DNA of 64,000 nt from Gammaproteobacteria bacterium (GTDB lineage: Bacteria; Pseudomonadota; Gammaproteobacteria; Ga0077536). Positions 43,039 through 52,316 of the stretch are shown one piece after another (within the stretch, counting starts at the first letter, position 1; every line of letters begins with the position of its first letter). The position numbers and the translations under genes were made by a program. A model generated the notes under the pieces. It searched no databases. It was given only the letters and a program-made list of their open reading frames with translations, and was not told the DNA's origin. Where the stretch lies: the NCBI GenBank assembly GCA_024235015.1, contig JACKNG010000006.1:253727-317726 (forward strand), read 5' to 3'.

Positions 43039-44181
43039 TCAGTCACGGGCAGCCATGAGGTCGATGAAATGATCGAACAGCGGCTGCACGTCGTGCGGCC
43101 CCGGGCTCGCTTCGGGATGGCCCTGGAAGCCGAACGCCGGGTGGTCGCGGTGATGAACGCCCTGCAGGCTGCCGTCGAACAGCGAGACATGGGTTGGCGC
43201 CAGGGTTGCCGGCAGCGACGTCTCGTCGACGGCGAAGCCATGGTTCTGGCTGGTGATGAACACGCGACCACTGGAGAGTTCCTTGACCGGGTGGTTGGCG
43301 CCATGGTGACCGAACTTCATCTTCACCGTGCGCGCACCGCAGGCCAGCGCCAGCAGCTGGTGGCCGAGACAGATGCCGAACACCGGCAGGCCGTGATCGA
43401 CCAGGGTCGCGATCGCGCGGATGGCGTAGTCGCAGGGCTCTGGGTCTCCCGGGCCATTGGAGAGGAATACGCCGTGCGGGGCGCGCTCGAGCACGGCCTC
43501 GGCCGGCGTCGTCGCCGGCACCACTTCGATGTCGCAACCGCGGTCAGCGAGCAGGCGCAGGATGTTGTGCTTGACGCCGAAATCGTAGGCGACGACGCGC
43601 CAGCGCCGCGTGCCCCCCGCGGTATAGCGGTTACCCTCCAGCTGCCAGCTGCCGGCCTGCCAGGGATAGGTCTCGGCGGTGGTCACCTCGCGCGCGAGGT
43701 CGGCACCGGCCAGGCCGCCGAAGGCGCGCGCCCGCGCCACCGCGTCGGCGGGGCTGACACCGGCGCCGGCCGCGACACACCCCCCCTGGGCGCCCTGTTC
43801 GCGCAGGATGCGGGTCAGCTTGCGGGTATCGATCTCGGCAATGCCGACGATACCGCGGGCACGCAGGAAATCGCCGAGCGAGGCCTCCGCGCGGAAGCTG
43901 CTGACCACGCTCGAGGCATCGCGTACCACCAGGCCGGCAGCGAACGAGCGCGTCGCTTCGACGTCGAGGCTGTTGGTGCCGGTGTTACCGATGTGGGGAT
44001 AGGTAAGCGTGACGATCTGCCGCGCGTAGGACGGATCGGTGACGATCTCCTGGTAGCCGGTGATGGCGGTGTTGAACACCACCTCGCCGACCCCGACTCC
44101 CTCGGAACCGATTGAAATTCCTTCGAAAACTGTCCCGTCTGCGAGAGCTAGAACGGCTGATTGATGCACATTGCCACCCAT
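43039..44181 (-). CDS. carA: Carbamoyl-phosphate synthase small subunit (glutaminase)
   Basis: Hydrolyses glutamine and passes ammonia to CarB. The 380-aa protein has an N-terminal domain beginning SAVLALADGTVFEGISIG, then YDFGVKHNILRLL. The class I amidotransferase has LSNGPGDPEPCDYA, the nucleophile Cys in FGICLGHQLLALACG (about 269) and the His-Glu dyad in GFQGHPEASPGPHD (about 353). ATG 44181; the GTG four codons in is an alternative. It is followed by carB after 5 nt. Confidence 0.97.
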   Translation of the reverse strand: MGGNVHQSAVLALADGTVFEGISIGSEGVGVGEVVFNTAITGYQEIVTDPSYARQIVTLTYPHIGNTGTNSLDVEATRSFAAGLVVRDASSVVSSFRAEASLGDFLRARGIVGIAEIDTRKLTRILREQGAQGGCVAAGAGVSPADAVARARAFGGLAGADLAREVTTAETYPWQAGSWQLEGNRYTAGGTRRWRVVAYDFGVKHNILRLLADRGCDIEVVPATTPAEAVLERAPHGVFLSNGPGDPEPCDYAIRAIATLVDHGLPVFGICLGHQLLALACGARTVKMKFGHHGANHPVKELSSGRVFITSQNHGFAVDETSLPATLAPTHVSLFDGSLQGVHHRDHPAFGFQGHPEASPGPHDVQPLFDHFIDLMAARD

Positions 44182-44190
44182 ACATGCAAA

Positions 44191-44219
44191 GCGGGAGTCA
44201 GCCCGTTGACTGCTCCCGC
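44191..44219 (-). promoter_or_regulatory. Hairpin in the leader of carA
   Basis: GCGGGAG pairs with CTCCCGC, extended by TCA/TGA across a 3-nt bulge. It lies 10 nt before the carA start on the minus strand. It could terminate the upstream dehydrogenase transcript or regulate carA. No T-run and no PyrR or arginine-box signature was recognised. Confidence 0.35.
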
Positions 44220-44296
44220 TCGATGGTCGCGGATTGTACTTGAGCCCGCCGCCCGATGGAACGGCTGGTCGCCGGCGGGGCGCGCCGGCACCGTCC

Positions 44297-45268
44297 TCAG
44301 GAGCCGTGATGCGGGGCCAGCGGCACGGCGCGGTGGCGCGTGATGCGATAACTGATCTCGATGGCCAGTTCGAGCGCCCGCTTGCCGTCCTCGCCGCTCA
44401 CTTCGGGGGCCTGGTCGTGGCGGACGGCGTGCACGAACGAGTAGATTTCGTCCATGAGGACGTCGACCCCGCCGGCGCTGGCGCTAGCGAAGACGATTTC
44501 AGTGGCCGCCTCGCGCGCTTGGCCGTTGTCGAACACGCCACGGTGCAGTTCGTGGTTGGTGTAGTCGAGTTCGAGGTAACCGTCGTCCTCGATCACCTTC
44601 ATGGTCCGCGTGGGCTCCTGCGAGACCCGGCTCGCCGCCAGCTCGGCGACCAGGCCGCTGTCGAACTCGATGCGGGCATGGGCGATGTCGACGTTCTCGG
44701 TGATGACCGCCGTCCCCGACGACTGCACGCTGCGCACTGGCCCGTCGGCGAGCGACAGCACGATGTCGATGTCGTGGATCATGAGGTCGAGCACCACGTC
44801 GACCTCGGTGCCGCGGGTCTTGTAGGCGCTGAAACGCTGGGTTTCGATCCGCCGCGGCTGGCGCACATGGTGGCGCAGGGCACGTACGACCGGGTTGAAG
44901 CGCTCGAGATGCCCGACCTGCAACACCAGGCCGCGAGCGGTGGCGAGCGAAATCAGCGCTTCGGCCTGCTCGACGCGCTCGGTGACCGGCTTCTCGACCA
45001 GCACGTGGACACCCGCCTCGAGGCAGTCGCGGGCGATGTCGAAATGATTGGCGGGCGGCACGACGATCGAAACCAGGTCGAGGTCGGGCAGCGCTTCGCG
45101 ATAGTCGGTGATCGCCCGCGTGGCGTACTTGCCGGCGATTTCGAGCGCCCGCGCGTGATCGGTGTCGACTACGGCGACCAGCTCGACGTCCGGGCACGCC
45201 GCGTACTTCTGGGCGTGGAAGTTACCGAGATAGCCAACCCCGATGACGGCCGCGCGAAGCTTGCGCAT
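44297..45268 (-). CDS. Gfo/Idh/MocA-family NAD(P)-dependent sugar oxidoreductase
   Basis: A 323-aa dehydrogenase with an N-terminal Rossmann fold (AAVIGVGYLGNFHAQKYA; VVDTDHARA) and the family's EKP motif in VHVLVEKPVTERVEQAEA (about 94). A C-terminal alpha/beta domain includes LQVGHLERFNPVVRAL and DLMIHDIDIVLSL, where the His is a likely catalytic residue. Members act on sugars, inositols or UDP-sugars. The GYLGNFHAQKYA start and 320-residue length resemble the UDP-GlcNAc 3-dehydrogenase GnnA, whose product leads to amide-linked lipid A, but no GnnB aminotransferase is nearby, so this is a suggestion only. It sits between dapB and carA. ATG 45268 chosen. Confidence 0.85.
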   Translation of the reverse strand: MRKLRAAVIGVGYLGNFHAQKYAACPDVELVAVVDTDHARALEIAGKYATRAITDYREALPDLDLVSIVVPPANHFDIARDCLEAGVHVLVEKPVTERVEQAEALISLATARGLVLQVGHLERFNPVVRALRHHVRQPRRIETQRFSAYKTRGTEVDVVLDLMIHDIDIVLSLADGPVRSVQSSGTAVITENVDIAHARIEFDSGLVAELAASRVSQEPTRTMKVIEDDGYLELDYTNHELHRGVFDNGQAREAATEIVFASASAGGVDVLMDEIYSFVHAVRHDQAPEVSGEDGKRALELAIEISYRITRHRAVPLAPHHGS

Positions 45269-45273
45269 CGCTG

Positions 45274-45363
45274 TCACCCGGCGTGTTCGCGGGCTGGTGG
45301 GAAATTGCTACGGAGGGCGTGCGCGACATTGCGCGCCAGTCTGCGGTCCGCGTTTATCCGCAT
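45274..45363 (-). CDS. Candidate 29-codon leader ORF upstream of the Gfo/Idh gene
   Basis: An ATG preceded by GAGGACGGAG opens a 29-residue reading frame (MRINADRRLARNVAHALRSN...) ending TGA 5 nt before the ATG of the oxidoreductase gene. It is the only reading with a strong ribosome-binding sequence in this 230-nt gap, and coupling distance is ideal. It may be a leader peptide or mere chance. No homologue is recognised. Confidence 0.25.
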   Translation of the reverse strand: MRINADRRLARNVAHALRSNFPPAREHAG

Positions 45364-45461
45364 GAACTCCGTCCTCGTCTAGCGCATGCGCGCACAATCT
45401 GCCTCGCGACGTCGTTGACCAGGCTGCCAGATGGCGCCGGGCCGCGGACAGGGGCGCTCGC

Positions 45462-45467
45462 AGTATA
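45462..45467 (-). promoter_or_regulatory. Possible -10 element for the Gfo/Idh-carAB transcript
   Basis: TATACT on the minus strand, inside the 230-nt gap downstream of dapB. It lies about 100 nt before the candidate leader ORF and about 195 nt before the dehydrogenase start. The -35 region is poor, so this is tentative. Confidence 0.3.
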
Positions 45468-45498
45468 GCGGATCGGAATCCTGCGTACGGTTGCGTGG

Positions 45499-46302
45499 TC
45501 AGTCGCGCAGGCCGAGCACATCCTGCATGTCGAACACACCGCGGTCGCGTGCCGCCACCCAGGCCGCCGCACGCAGGGCGCCGTGGGCAAACGTCGAGCG
45601 GTCGGCGGCACGATGGGTGATCTCGACGCGCTCGCCGGCACCGGCGAACAACACCGTGTGATCGCCGACGATCTCGCCGGCGCGGATGGTCTCGAAACCG
45701 ATGGTGCGCGAATCGCGGGGCCCGGTACGCCCTTCACGCCCGTACACCGCGCAGGTCGCGAGATCGCGGCCCAAGGTCTCCGCCACGATCTCGCCCATAC
45801 GCACCGCGGTACCGGACGGTGCGTCGATCTTGTGCCGGTGATGGGCCTCGACGATCTCGACATCGAAATCGTCACCCAGGGCGCGCGCTGCCAGCTCGAT
45901 GAGACGGAAACACAGGTTGACGCCGACGCTCATGTTGGGCGCGAAGACGATCGCCACGTCGTCCCCGGCCGCGCGCACCTGCGCGGCATCCGCGCCCAGG
46001 CCGGTCGTGCCGATGACCATGCGCTTGCCCGCCGCGCGGCAGGTGGCGACGTTGCGCAGGGTCGATTCGGGCAGGGTGAAGTCTATGAGCACGTCGAAGT
46101 CGTCGAGCACGGCAGCGAGGTCGTCGACGATGACGCAGCCGGCCGGCTGGCTGCCGACCAGCACGCCCGGGTCGAGGCCGACCTGTGGCGCGCCGGGGCG
46201 TTCCACCGCGGCTGCCAGGCTGAGCGTATCGCTGGCCTGGCACAGTTCGATGAGCGTGCGCCCCATGCGTCCGGCCGCGCCGGCGATCGCGATCCTGGTC
46301 AT
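45499..46302 (-). CDS. dapB: 4-hydroxy-tetrahydrodipicolinate reductase
   Basis: NAD(P)H reduction in the lysine/DAP pathway, upstream of DapD in metabolism. The 267-aa protein has IAIAGAAGRMGRTLIEL (Rossmann), VLIDFTLPEST, VIGTTGLG, FAPNMSVGVN and the catalytic His-Lys stretch VEAHHRHKIDAPSGTAVRMG (about 155). It lies 21 nt after dnaJ, the usual dnaKJ-dapB-carAB order. Confidence 0.97.
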   Translation of the reverse strand: MTRIAIAGAAGRMGRTLIELCQASDTLSLAAAVERPGAPQVGLDPGVLVGSQPAGCVIVDDLAAVLDDFDVLIDFTLPESTLRNVATCRAAGKRMVIGTTGLGADAAQVRAAGDDVAIVFAPNMSVGVNLCFRLIELAARALGDDFDVEIVEAHHRHKIDAPSGTAVRMGEIVAETLGRDLATCAVYGREGRTGPRDSRTIGFETIRAGEIVGDHTVLFAGAGERVEITHRAADRSTFAHGALRAAAWVAARDRGVFDMQDVLGLRD

Positions 46303-46323
46303 GCTGGTACCTGCCTCGGCGGC

Positions 46324-47451
46324 TCAGGAGAACTTCATGTCTTCGAAGAATTTCTTCACACCGTCCAGCCACGAGGTGGCCTGCGGGTTGTGCTTGTCGC
46401 CACCACCGCTGAGGGTGTCGCCGAACTTGCGCAGCAATTCCTTCTGCTCCTTGCTCAGGTTGACCGGTGTCTCCACCGCGACGCGGCAGATCAGGTCGCC
46501 GACGCCGCCGCCACGCACCGAGCGTACGCCCTTGCCGCGCAATCGGAACATCTTGCCGGACTGCGTCTCCGGCGGGATCTTGAGAATCACCCGGCCTTCG
46601 AGCGTCGGCACCTCGAGTTCACCGCCGAGCGCGGCGGTGACGAAATCGATCGGCACGTCGCAGTGGAGATCGTTCTCGTCGCGCTGGAAGATGGGGTGGG
46701 CGCGAACGACGACGTTGACGTAGAGGTCGCCGGGCGGGCCGCCGTTCTGCCCCGGCTCGCCTTCGCCGCTGAGGCGAATGCGGTCACCGCTGTCGACGCC
46801 GGCGGGCACCTTGACGGCAATGGTCTTGTTGCCGCGCGCCTTGCCCGAACCGCCACAGGTGTTGCAAGGGTCGCTGACCGTCTTGCCGGTGCCGCGACAA
46901 CGCGGGCAGGTCTGCTGGACGGAGAAGAAACCCTGCTGCATGCGCACCTGGCCGACGCCGCCGCAGGTACCGCAGGTCTCCGGCGCGCGGCCGCTGCGCG
47001 AGCCCTTGCCGTCGCAGGTCTCGCATTCGACCAGCGTGGGGATGCGGATCTTGACCTCGGTGCCCGAGACCGCCTCCTCGAGACTCATTTCGAGGTCGTA
47101 ACGCAGGTCGGCACCGCGATAGGCACGGGTGCCACCGCGGCCACCGGCACCGAAGATATCGCCGAAGACACTGTCGAAAATGTCGCCGAAACCGCTCGGC
47201 CCACCGCCGAAACCACCACCCGAAGGGTCGACCCCGGCGTGGCCGAACTGGTCGTAGGCGCTGCGTTTCTGGCGATCGTTGAGAACCTCGAAAGCCTCCT
47301 TGACCTCCTTGAAGGTCTCCTCGGCCTCGGCATCACCCGGATTGCGATCCGGGTGGTACTTCATCGCCAGCCGCCGGTAGGCCTTCTTCAGATCGGCCTC
47401 GGTGGCGTCACGTGCGACGCCGAGCACCTCGTAGTAATCGCGCTTGGCCAT
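46324..47451 (-). CDS. dnaJ: Chaperone protein DnaJ
   Basis: Hsp40 co-chaperone that delivers clients to DnaK and triggers its ATPase. The 375-aa protein has the J domain (1-70) with the invariant HPD in MKYHPDRNPGDAEAEE. A Gly/Phe-rich linker (SGGGFGGGPSGFGDIF) follows, then four CxxCxGxG zinc repeats (about 142-205: CETCDGKGS, CGTCGGVG, CPRCRGTG, CNTCGGSG) and the C-terminal peptide-binding domains. It is separated from dnaK by 124 nt holding two hairpins. Confidence 0.98.
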   Translation of the reverse strand: MAKRDYYEVLGVARDATEADLKKAYRRLAMKYHPDRNPGDAEAEETFKEVKEAFEVLNDRQKRSAYDQFGHAGVDPSGGGFGGGPSGFGDIFDSVFGDIFGAGGRGGTRAYRGADLRYDLEMSLEEAVSGTEVKIRIPTLVECETCDGKGSRSGRAPETCGTCGGVGQVRMQQGFFSVQQTCPRCRGTGKTVSDPCNTCGGSGKARGNKTIAVKVPAGVDSGDRIRLSGEGEPGQNGGPPGDLYVNVVVRAHPIFQRDENDLHCDVPIDFVTAALGGELEVPTLEGRVILKIPPETQSGKMFRLRGKGVRSVRGGGVGDLICRVAVETPVNLSKEQKELLRKFGDTLSGGGDKHNPQATSWLDGVKKFFEDMKFS

Positions 47452-47492
47452 GCCTGCCCTGTTCGTGGTTGCCGCTTACCGACAGCGCCAGG

Positions 47493-47556
47493 GGCCGGGA
47501 TTTCAGGACCCCGGCAAAGCACGAGCCCGGGCAGGCTCCACGCCTGGCCGGGCTCG
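47493..47556 (-). terminator. Two tandem hairpins between dnaK and dnaJ
   Basis: Reading the minus-strand transcript, 47556-47522 forms a 9-bp plus 5-bp stem (CGAGCCCGG... with one mismatch) around a 5-nt loop, beginning 19 nt after the dnaK stop. A second, smaller stem (GCCGGG/CCCGGC) follows at 47516-47493. Neither has a T-tract. They may reduce readthrough so DnaJ is made at lower levels than DnaK, or protect the dnaK mRNA 3' end. Confidence 0.5.
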
Positions 47557-47575
47557 CAGTCCTGGTTCGCTGGTG

Positions 47576-49510
<1,935 letters not shown>

Positions 49511-49575
49511 GATGTGCCTCTGGTCAGTTGTCCTGTGACGGGCTCCGCCGGGGAGCCCACGTCGATTGCGGGGTT

Positions 49576-49599
49576 AATTGGGGCCCGCGGGGGCCAATT
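49576..49599 (-). repeat. AATTGG...CCAATT inverted repeat between grpE and dnaK
   Basis: AATTGG and CCAATT bracket a GC-rich core with CCC/GGG pairing across a 2-nt bulge. It starts at the last base of the grpE stop codon region. It may be a weak terminator, an mRNA processing site or part of the dnaK leader. It is not a CIRCE element. Confidence 0.35.
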
Positions 49600-50153
49600 C
49601 AAGACCCGCCCGTCTTGGCCACGACGACCAGCGCGGGACGCAGCAGCCGTTCGTTCAGCTTGTAGCCCTTCTGCATGACCCGAATGACCGTGCCGGGCGG
49701 GTGCTCGGCGCTCTCTTCCATGGTCATGGCCTGGTGGTGCTCGGGGTCGAACGGCTGGCCGTGCGGTTCGATGGCGCTGACCGCGAGCTTGTCGAAGAAG
49801 TCGGCGAAGGCCTTGGCGGTCAACTCCATGCCCTGGCGCAGCGAATCGATGTCGGTGGCGTGCTCGGCCGCGTCGAGACCGAGGTCGATACTGTCTTTGA
49901 CCGGGATGAGTTCGTGCACGAAGCGCTCCTGGCCGTACTTGTGCGCGGCCTCGACATCGCGCTCGGCGCGCTTGCGAACGTTGTCCATCTCCGCGCGGGC
50001 ACGCAGGAGTTCGTCCTTCAAGCTGTCGACCTGGGCGCTCAGCGCCGCGATCTCGGCCTGCTCGGCCGACCCGGCCTGCGGCGTGGTGTCAGCGGCAGCG
50101 GACTCCGCGTCGGCGGCGCGTGCGCCGTCTTCTGCTACTTCTTCGTCGTTCAC
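49599..50153 (-). CDS. grpE: Nucleotide exchange factor GrpE
   Basis: Releases ADP from DnaK. The 184-aa protein, read from GTG 50153 (VNDEEVAEDG) with AAGGG about 8 nt upstream, has an acidic disordered N-terminus and a long coiled coil (about 35-90: IAALSAQVDSLKDELLRARAEMDN). The C-terminal beta domain carries the signature GQPFDPEHHQAM and GTVIRVMQKGYKLNERLLRPALVVV. A longer reading to 50216 adds unrelated residues. The gene lies between hrcA and dnaK. Confidence 0.96.
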   Translation of the reverse strand: MNDEEVAEDGARAADAESAAADTTPQAGSAEQAEIAALSAQVDSLKDELLRARAEMDNVRKRAERDVEAAHKYGQERFVHELIPVKDSIDLGLDAAEHATDIDSLRQGMELTAKAFADFFDKLAVSAIEPHGQPFDPEHHQAMTMEESAEHPPGTVIRVMQKGYKLNERLLRPALVVVAKTGGS

Positions 50154-50251
50154 GATAAGCCCTTGATTTTCAATATCCAGCACCCGCGATGCGGGCGAAG
50201 TGGCCAAATGCCGCACGGCCTGCGCGGCCAGACAGCGGGGTCAGTTGCGGT

Positions 50252-51304
50252 TCAGTTCCTGGAATTCAAGGCCATGCTGAGCATCTTGGCCGTCAGGTCG
50301 ACGATCGGGATCACCCGCTCGTACTCCATGCGCGTCGGGCCGATGACGCCGAGCACGCCCAGCGTGCGGTTGTCGTCGGTGTAGGGCGAAGTCACGATCG
50401 AGCACTGGTCGAGGACTTCGTAGCCGGATTCCTCACCGATGAAGATCTGTACCCCGCTCGCGTTGAGCGCCTGGTCCAGGAGGTGGAGTATATCGCGCTT
50501 CTGGTTGAAGGCCTCGAACAGGGAACGGAGCTTTTCGATGTCCGAAAGCTCGGTCTTGTCCATCAGGTTGGTCTCGCCCGCGAGCACGTAGTCCTTGGGC
50601 CGCTCGCCGTCGCCGAACAATTGCTGGGACATCTCGATGACCAGGGCCATGAGCTGGTCCATCTCCGCGCGGGTGTCGGCCATCTCCTGGATCAGGCGCT
50701 GTTTCACCGCTTCGATGTCGCGCCCGGCGAAAGCCGAGTTGAGATAGTTCGCCGCCTGGGTCAGCTCGCTCTGGCTGTAGGCGCGGTTGGTCTTGACGAT
50801 ACGGTTTTCGACCTCGCGGTCGTTGGTGACCAGGATGGCGAGCACGCGGTTGTCGTTGAGGGAGAGGAATTCGACCTGGCGCAGCGCGCGCCGCTCGACG
50901 ACGGGGATCATCACCAGGCCGGCGAGGCGCGTGATTTCGGAGAGCATGCGCGAGGTGCTGCCGAGCAGCGCCTGGATGTCGTCTTCGCCGGTCAGCGAGG
51001 ATTCCATGCGCCGGACGTCGTCCGCGCTCAGCCCACGGAAAGTCACCAGGGAATCGACGAACAGGCGGTAACCGAGTGCAGTCGGCACGCGGCCGGCCGA
51101 GGTGTGCGGGGCGCGGATGAGACCGAGGTCCTCGAGATCGGCCATGACGTTCCTGATCGTCGCCGGGCTGAGATCGAGACGCGAATCGCGCGCCAGCGTG
51201 CGCGAGCCGACCGGCTGGCCGTCGGCGATATAGCGCTCCACCAGCACGCGGAACAGGTACTGCGCGCGCTCGTTCAGGCGAATCTCGTTGTGTCCCTTAG
51301 TCAT
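50252..51304 (-). CDS. hrcA: Heat-inducible transcription repressor HrcA
   Basis: Repressor that normally binds CIRCE operators of groE and dnaK operons and needs GroEL for activity. The 350-aa protein starts MTKGHNEIRLNERAQYLFRV. The N-terminal winged helix includes DSRLDLSPATIRNVMADLEDLGLI (about 40-63) and TSAGRVPTALGYRLFVD. The GAF-like and inserted dimerisation domains follow, ending GVIGPTRMEYERVIPIVDLTA. It is the first gene of the chaperone block. I could not find a CIRCE sequence (TTAGCACTC-N9-GAGTGCTAA) near it, so its operator may be elsewhere, for example at groESL. Confidence 0.96.
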   Translation of the reverse strand: MTKGHNEIRLNERAQYLFRVLVERYIADGQPVGSRTLARDSRLDLSPATIRNVMADLEDLGLIRAPHTSAGRVPTALGYRLFVDSLVTFRGLSADDVRRMESSLTGEDDIQALLGSTSRMLSEITRLAGLVMIPVVERRALRQVEFLSLNDNRVLAILVTNDREVENRIVKTNRAYSQSELTQAANYLNSAFAGRDIEAVKQRLIQEMADTRAEMDQLMALVIEMSQQLFGDGERPKDYVLAGETNLMDKTELSDIEKLRSLFEAFNQKRDILHLLDQALNASGVQIFIGEESGYEVLDQCSIVTSPYTDDNRTLGVLGVIGPTRMEYERVIPIVDLTAKMLSMALNSRN

Positions 51305-51443
51305 GCCGATAGAACCACGGTATCGCATTGACCTTATTGCAAAAAATCTACCACCGAAAGAGGCACGCGCAAAATCCGCGTTGCTGCGCTCGGAGCCGGG
51401 ATGCTATTTTCCGCACGCCCTTCGTCAAGGACCCCTCATCACC

Positions 51444-52316
51444 ATGTTCAGGCGCATCGGGATCGTGTCGAAACCGCACGAACCGGCGGTCAAAGACGCC
51501 CTCGCGAGCGTCCTGCGGGTCCTCGAGGAACGCCGCTGCGACATTGTCATCGATGCCGGCGCGGACACCCACGGCCTGGCCGCCGCCTACCCGCGGGTGG
51601 CTGCCGAGAACCTGCCCCAGCACTGTGACCTGGTGATCTCGATCGGTGGTGACGGCACCCTGCTGCAGTGCGCGGGGCACATCTACCCACGTGAGGTCGC
51701 GCTGCTCGGAATCAACCTCGGCCGGCTCGGCTTCCTCACCGATCTGCCGCCGACCGGCCTCGATGCCAGCCTCGCCGCGGTACTCGATGGTCACCACGTG
51801 ATCGAGAATCGTACCGTGCTGGGCTGTGAGGTCATTCGCGCCGGCGAGGTCGTTGCCAGCGACCACGGCCTCAACGACATCGTCGTGCAGAAATGGAACA
51901 CCGCGCGCCTGATCTCGCTCAATACCTACGTCGACGGCAAGTTCCTCCACGCCCAGCGCTCCGACGGCATGATCGTGGCGACCCCCACGGGCTCCACCGC
52001 CTACGCCCTCTCGGGCGGCGGCCCGATTCTCGATCCCGGCGCCCATGCCCTGGTGCTCGTGCCGATCTGCCCGCATACCCTGACCAACCGCCCGATCGTG
52101 GTCAGCGCCGCGGCGACCATCGAGATCCACATCGCCACCGATCGTGACGACGAGTCCCGCGTCACCTGCGACGGCAACTCGATCCGCGAACTGCTGCCCG
52201 GTGATCGCGTGCGGGTATTCCGCCGCGAACAGTCGATCCGCCTCGTCCACCCCGCGCACCACGACCACTTCGCCACGCTGCGCGCCAAGCTCGACTGGGG
52301 CCGCGATCCTTGCTGA
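51444..52316 (+). CDS. nadK: NAD kinase
   Basis: Phosphorylates NAD to NADP. The 290-aa protein begins MFRRIGIVSKPHEPAVKDAL and has the GGDGT motif in VISIGGDGTLLQCA (about 67-80), LGINLGRLGFLTDL, the NE/ND motif in HGLNDIVVQKWN and TPTGSTAYALSGGGPI (about 180). It is divergent from hrcA across 139 nt, and its 3' end overlaps the recN start by 7 nt. Confidence 0.97.
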   Translation: MFRRIGIVSKPHEPAVKDALASVLRVLEERRCDIVIDAGADTHGLAAAYPRVAAENLPQHCDLVISIGGDGTLLQCAGHIYPREVALLGINLGRLGFLTDLPPTGLDASLAAVLDGHHVIENRTVLGCEVIRAGEVVASDHGLNDIVVQKWNTARLISLNTYVDGKFLHAQRSDGMIVATPTGSTAYALSGGGPILDPGAHALVLVPICPHTLTNRPIVVSAAATIEIHIATDRDDESRVTCDGNSIRELLPGDRVRVFRREQSIRLVHPAHHDHFATLRAKLDWGRDPC

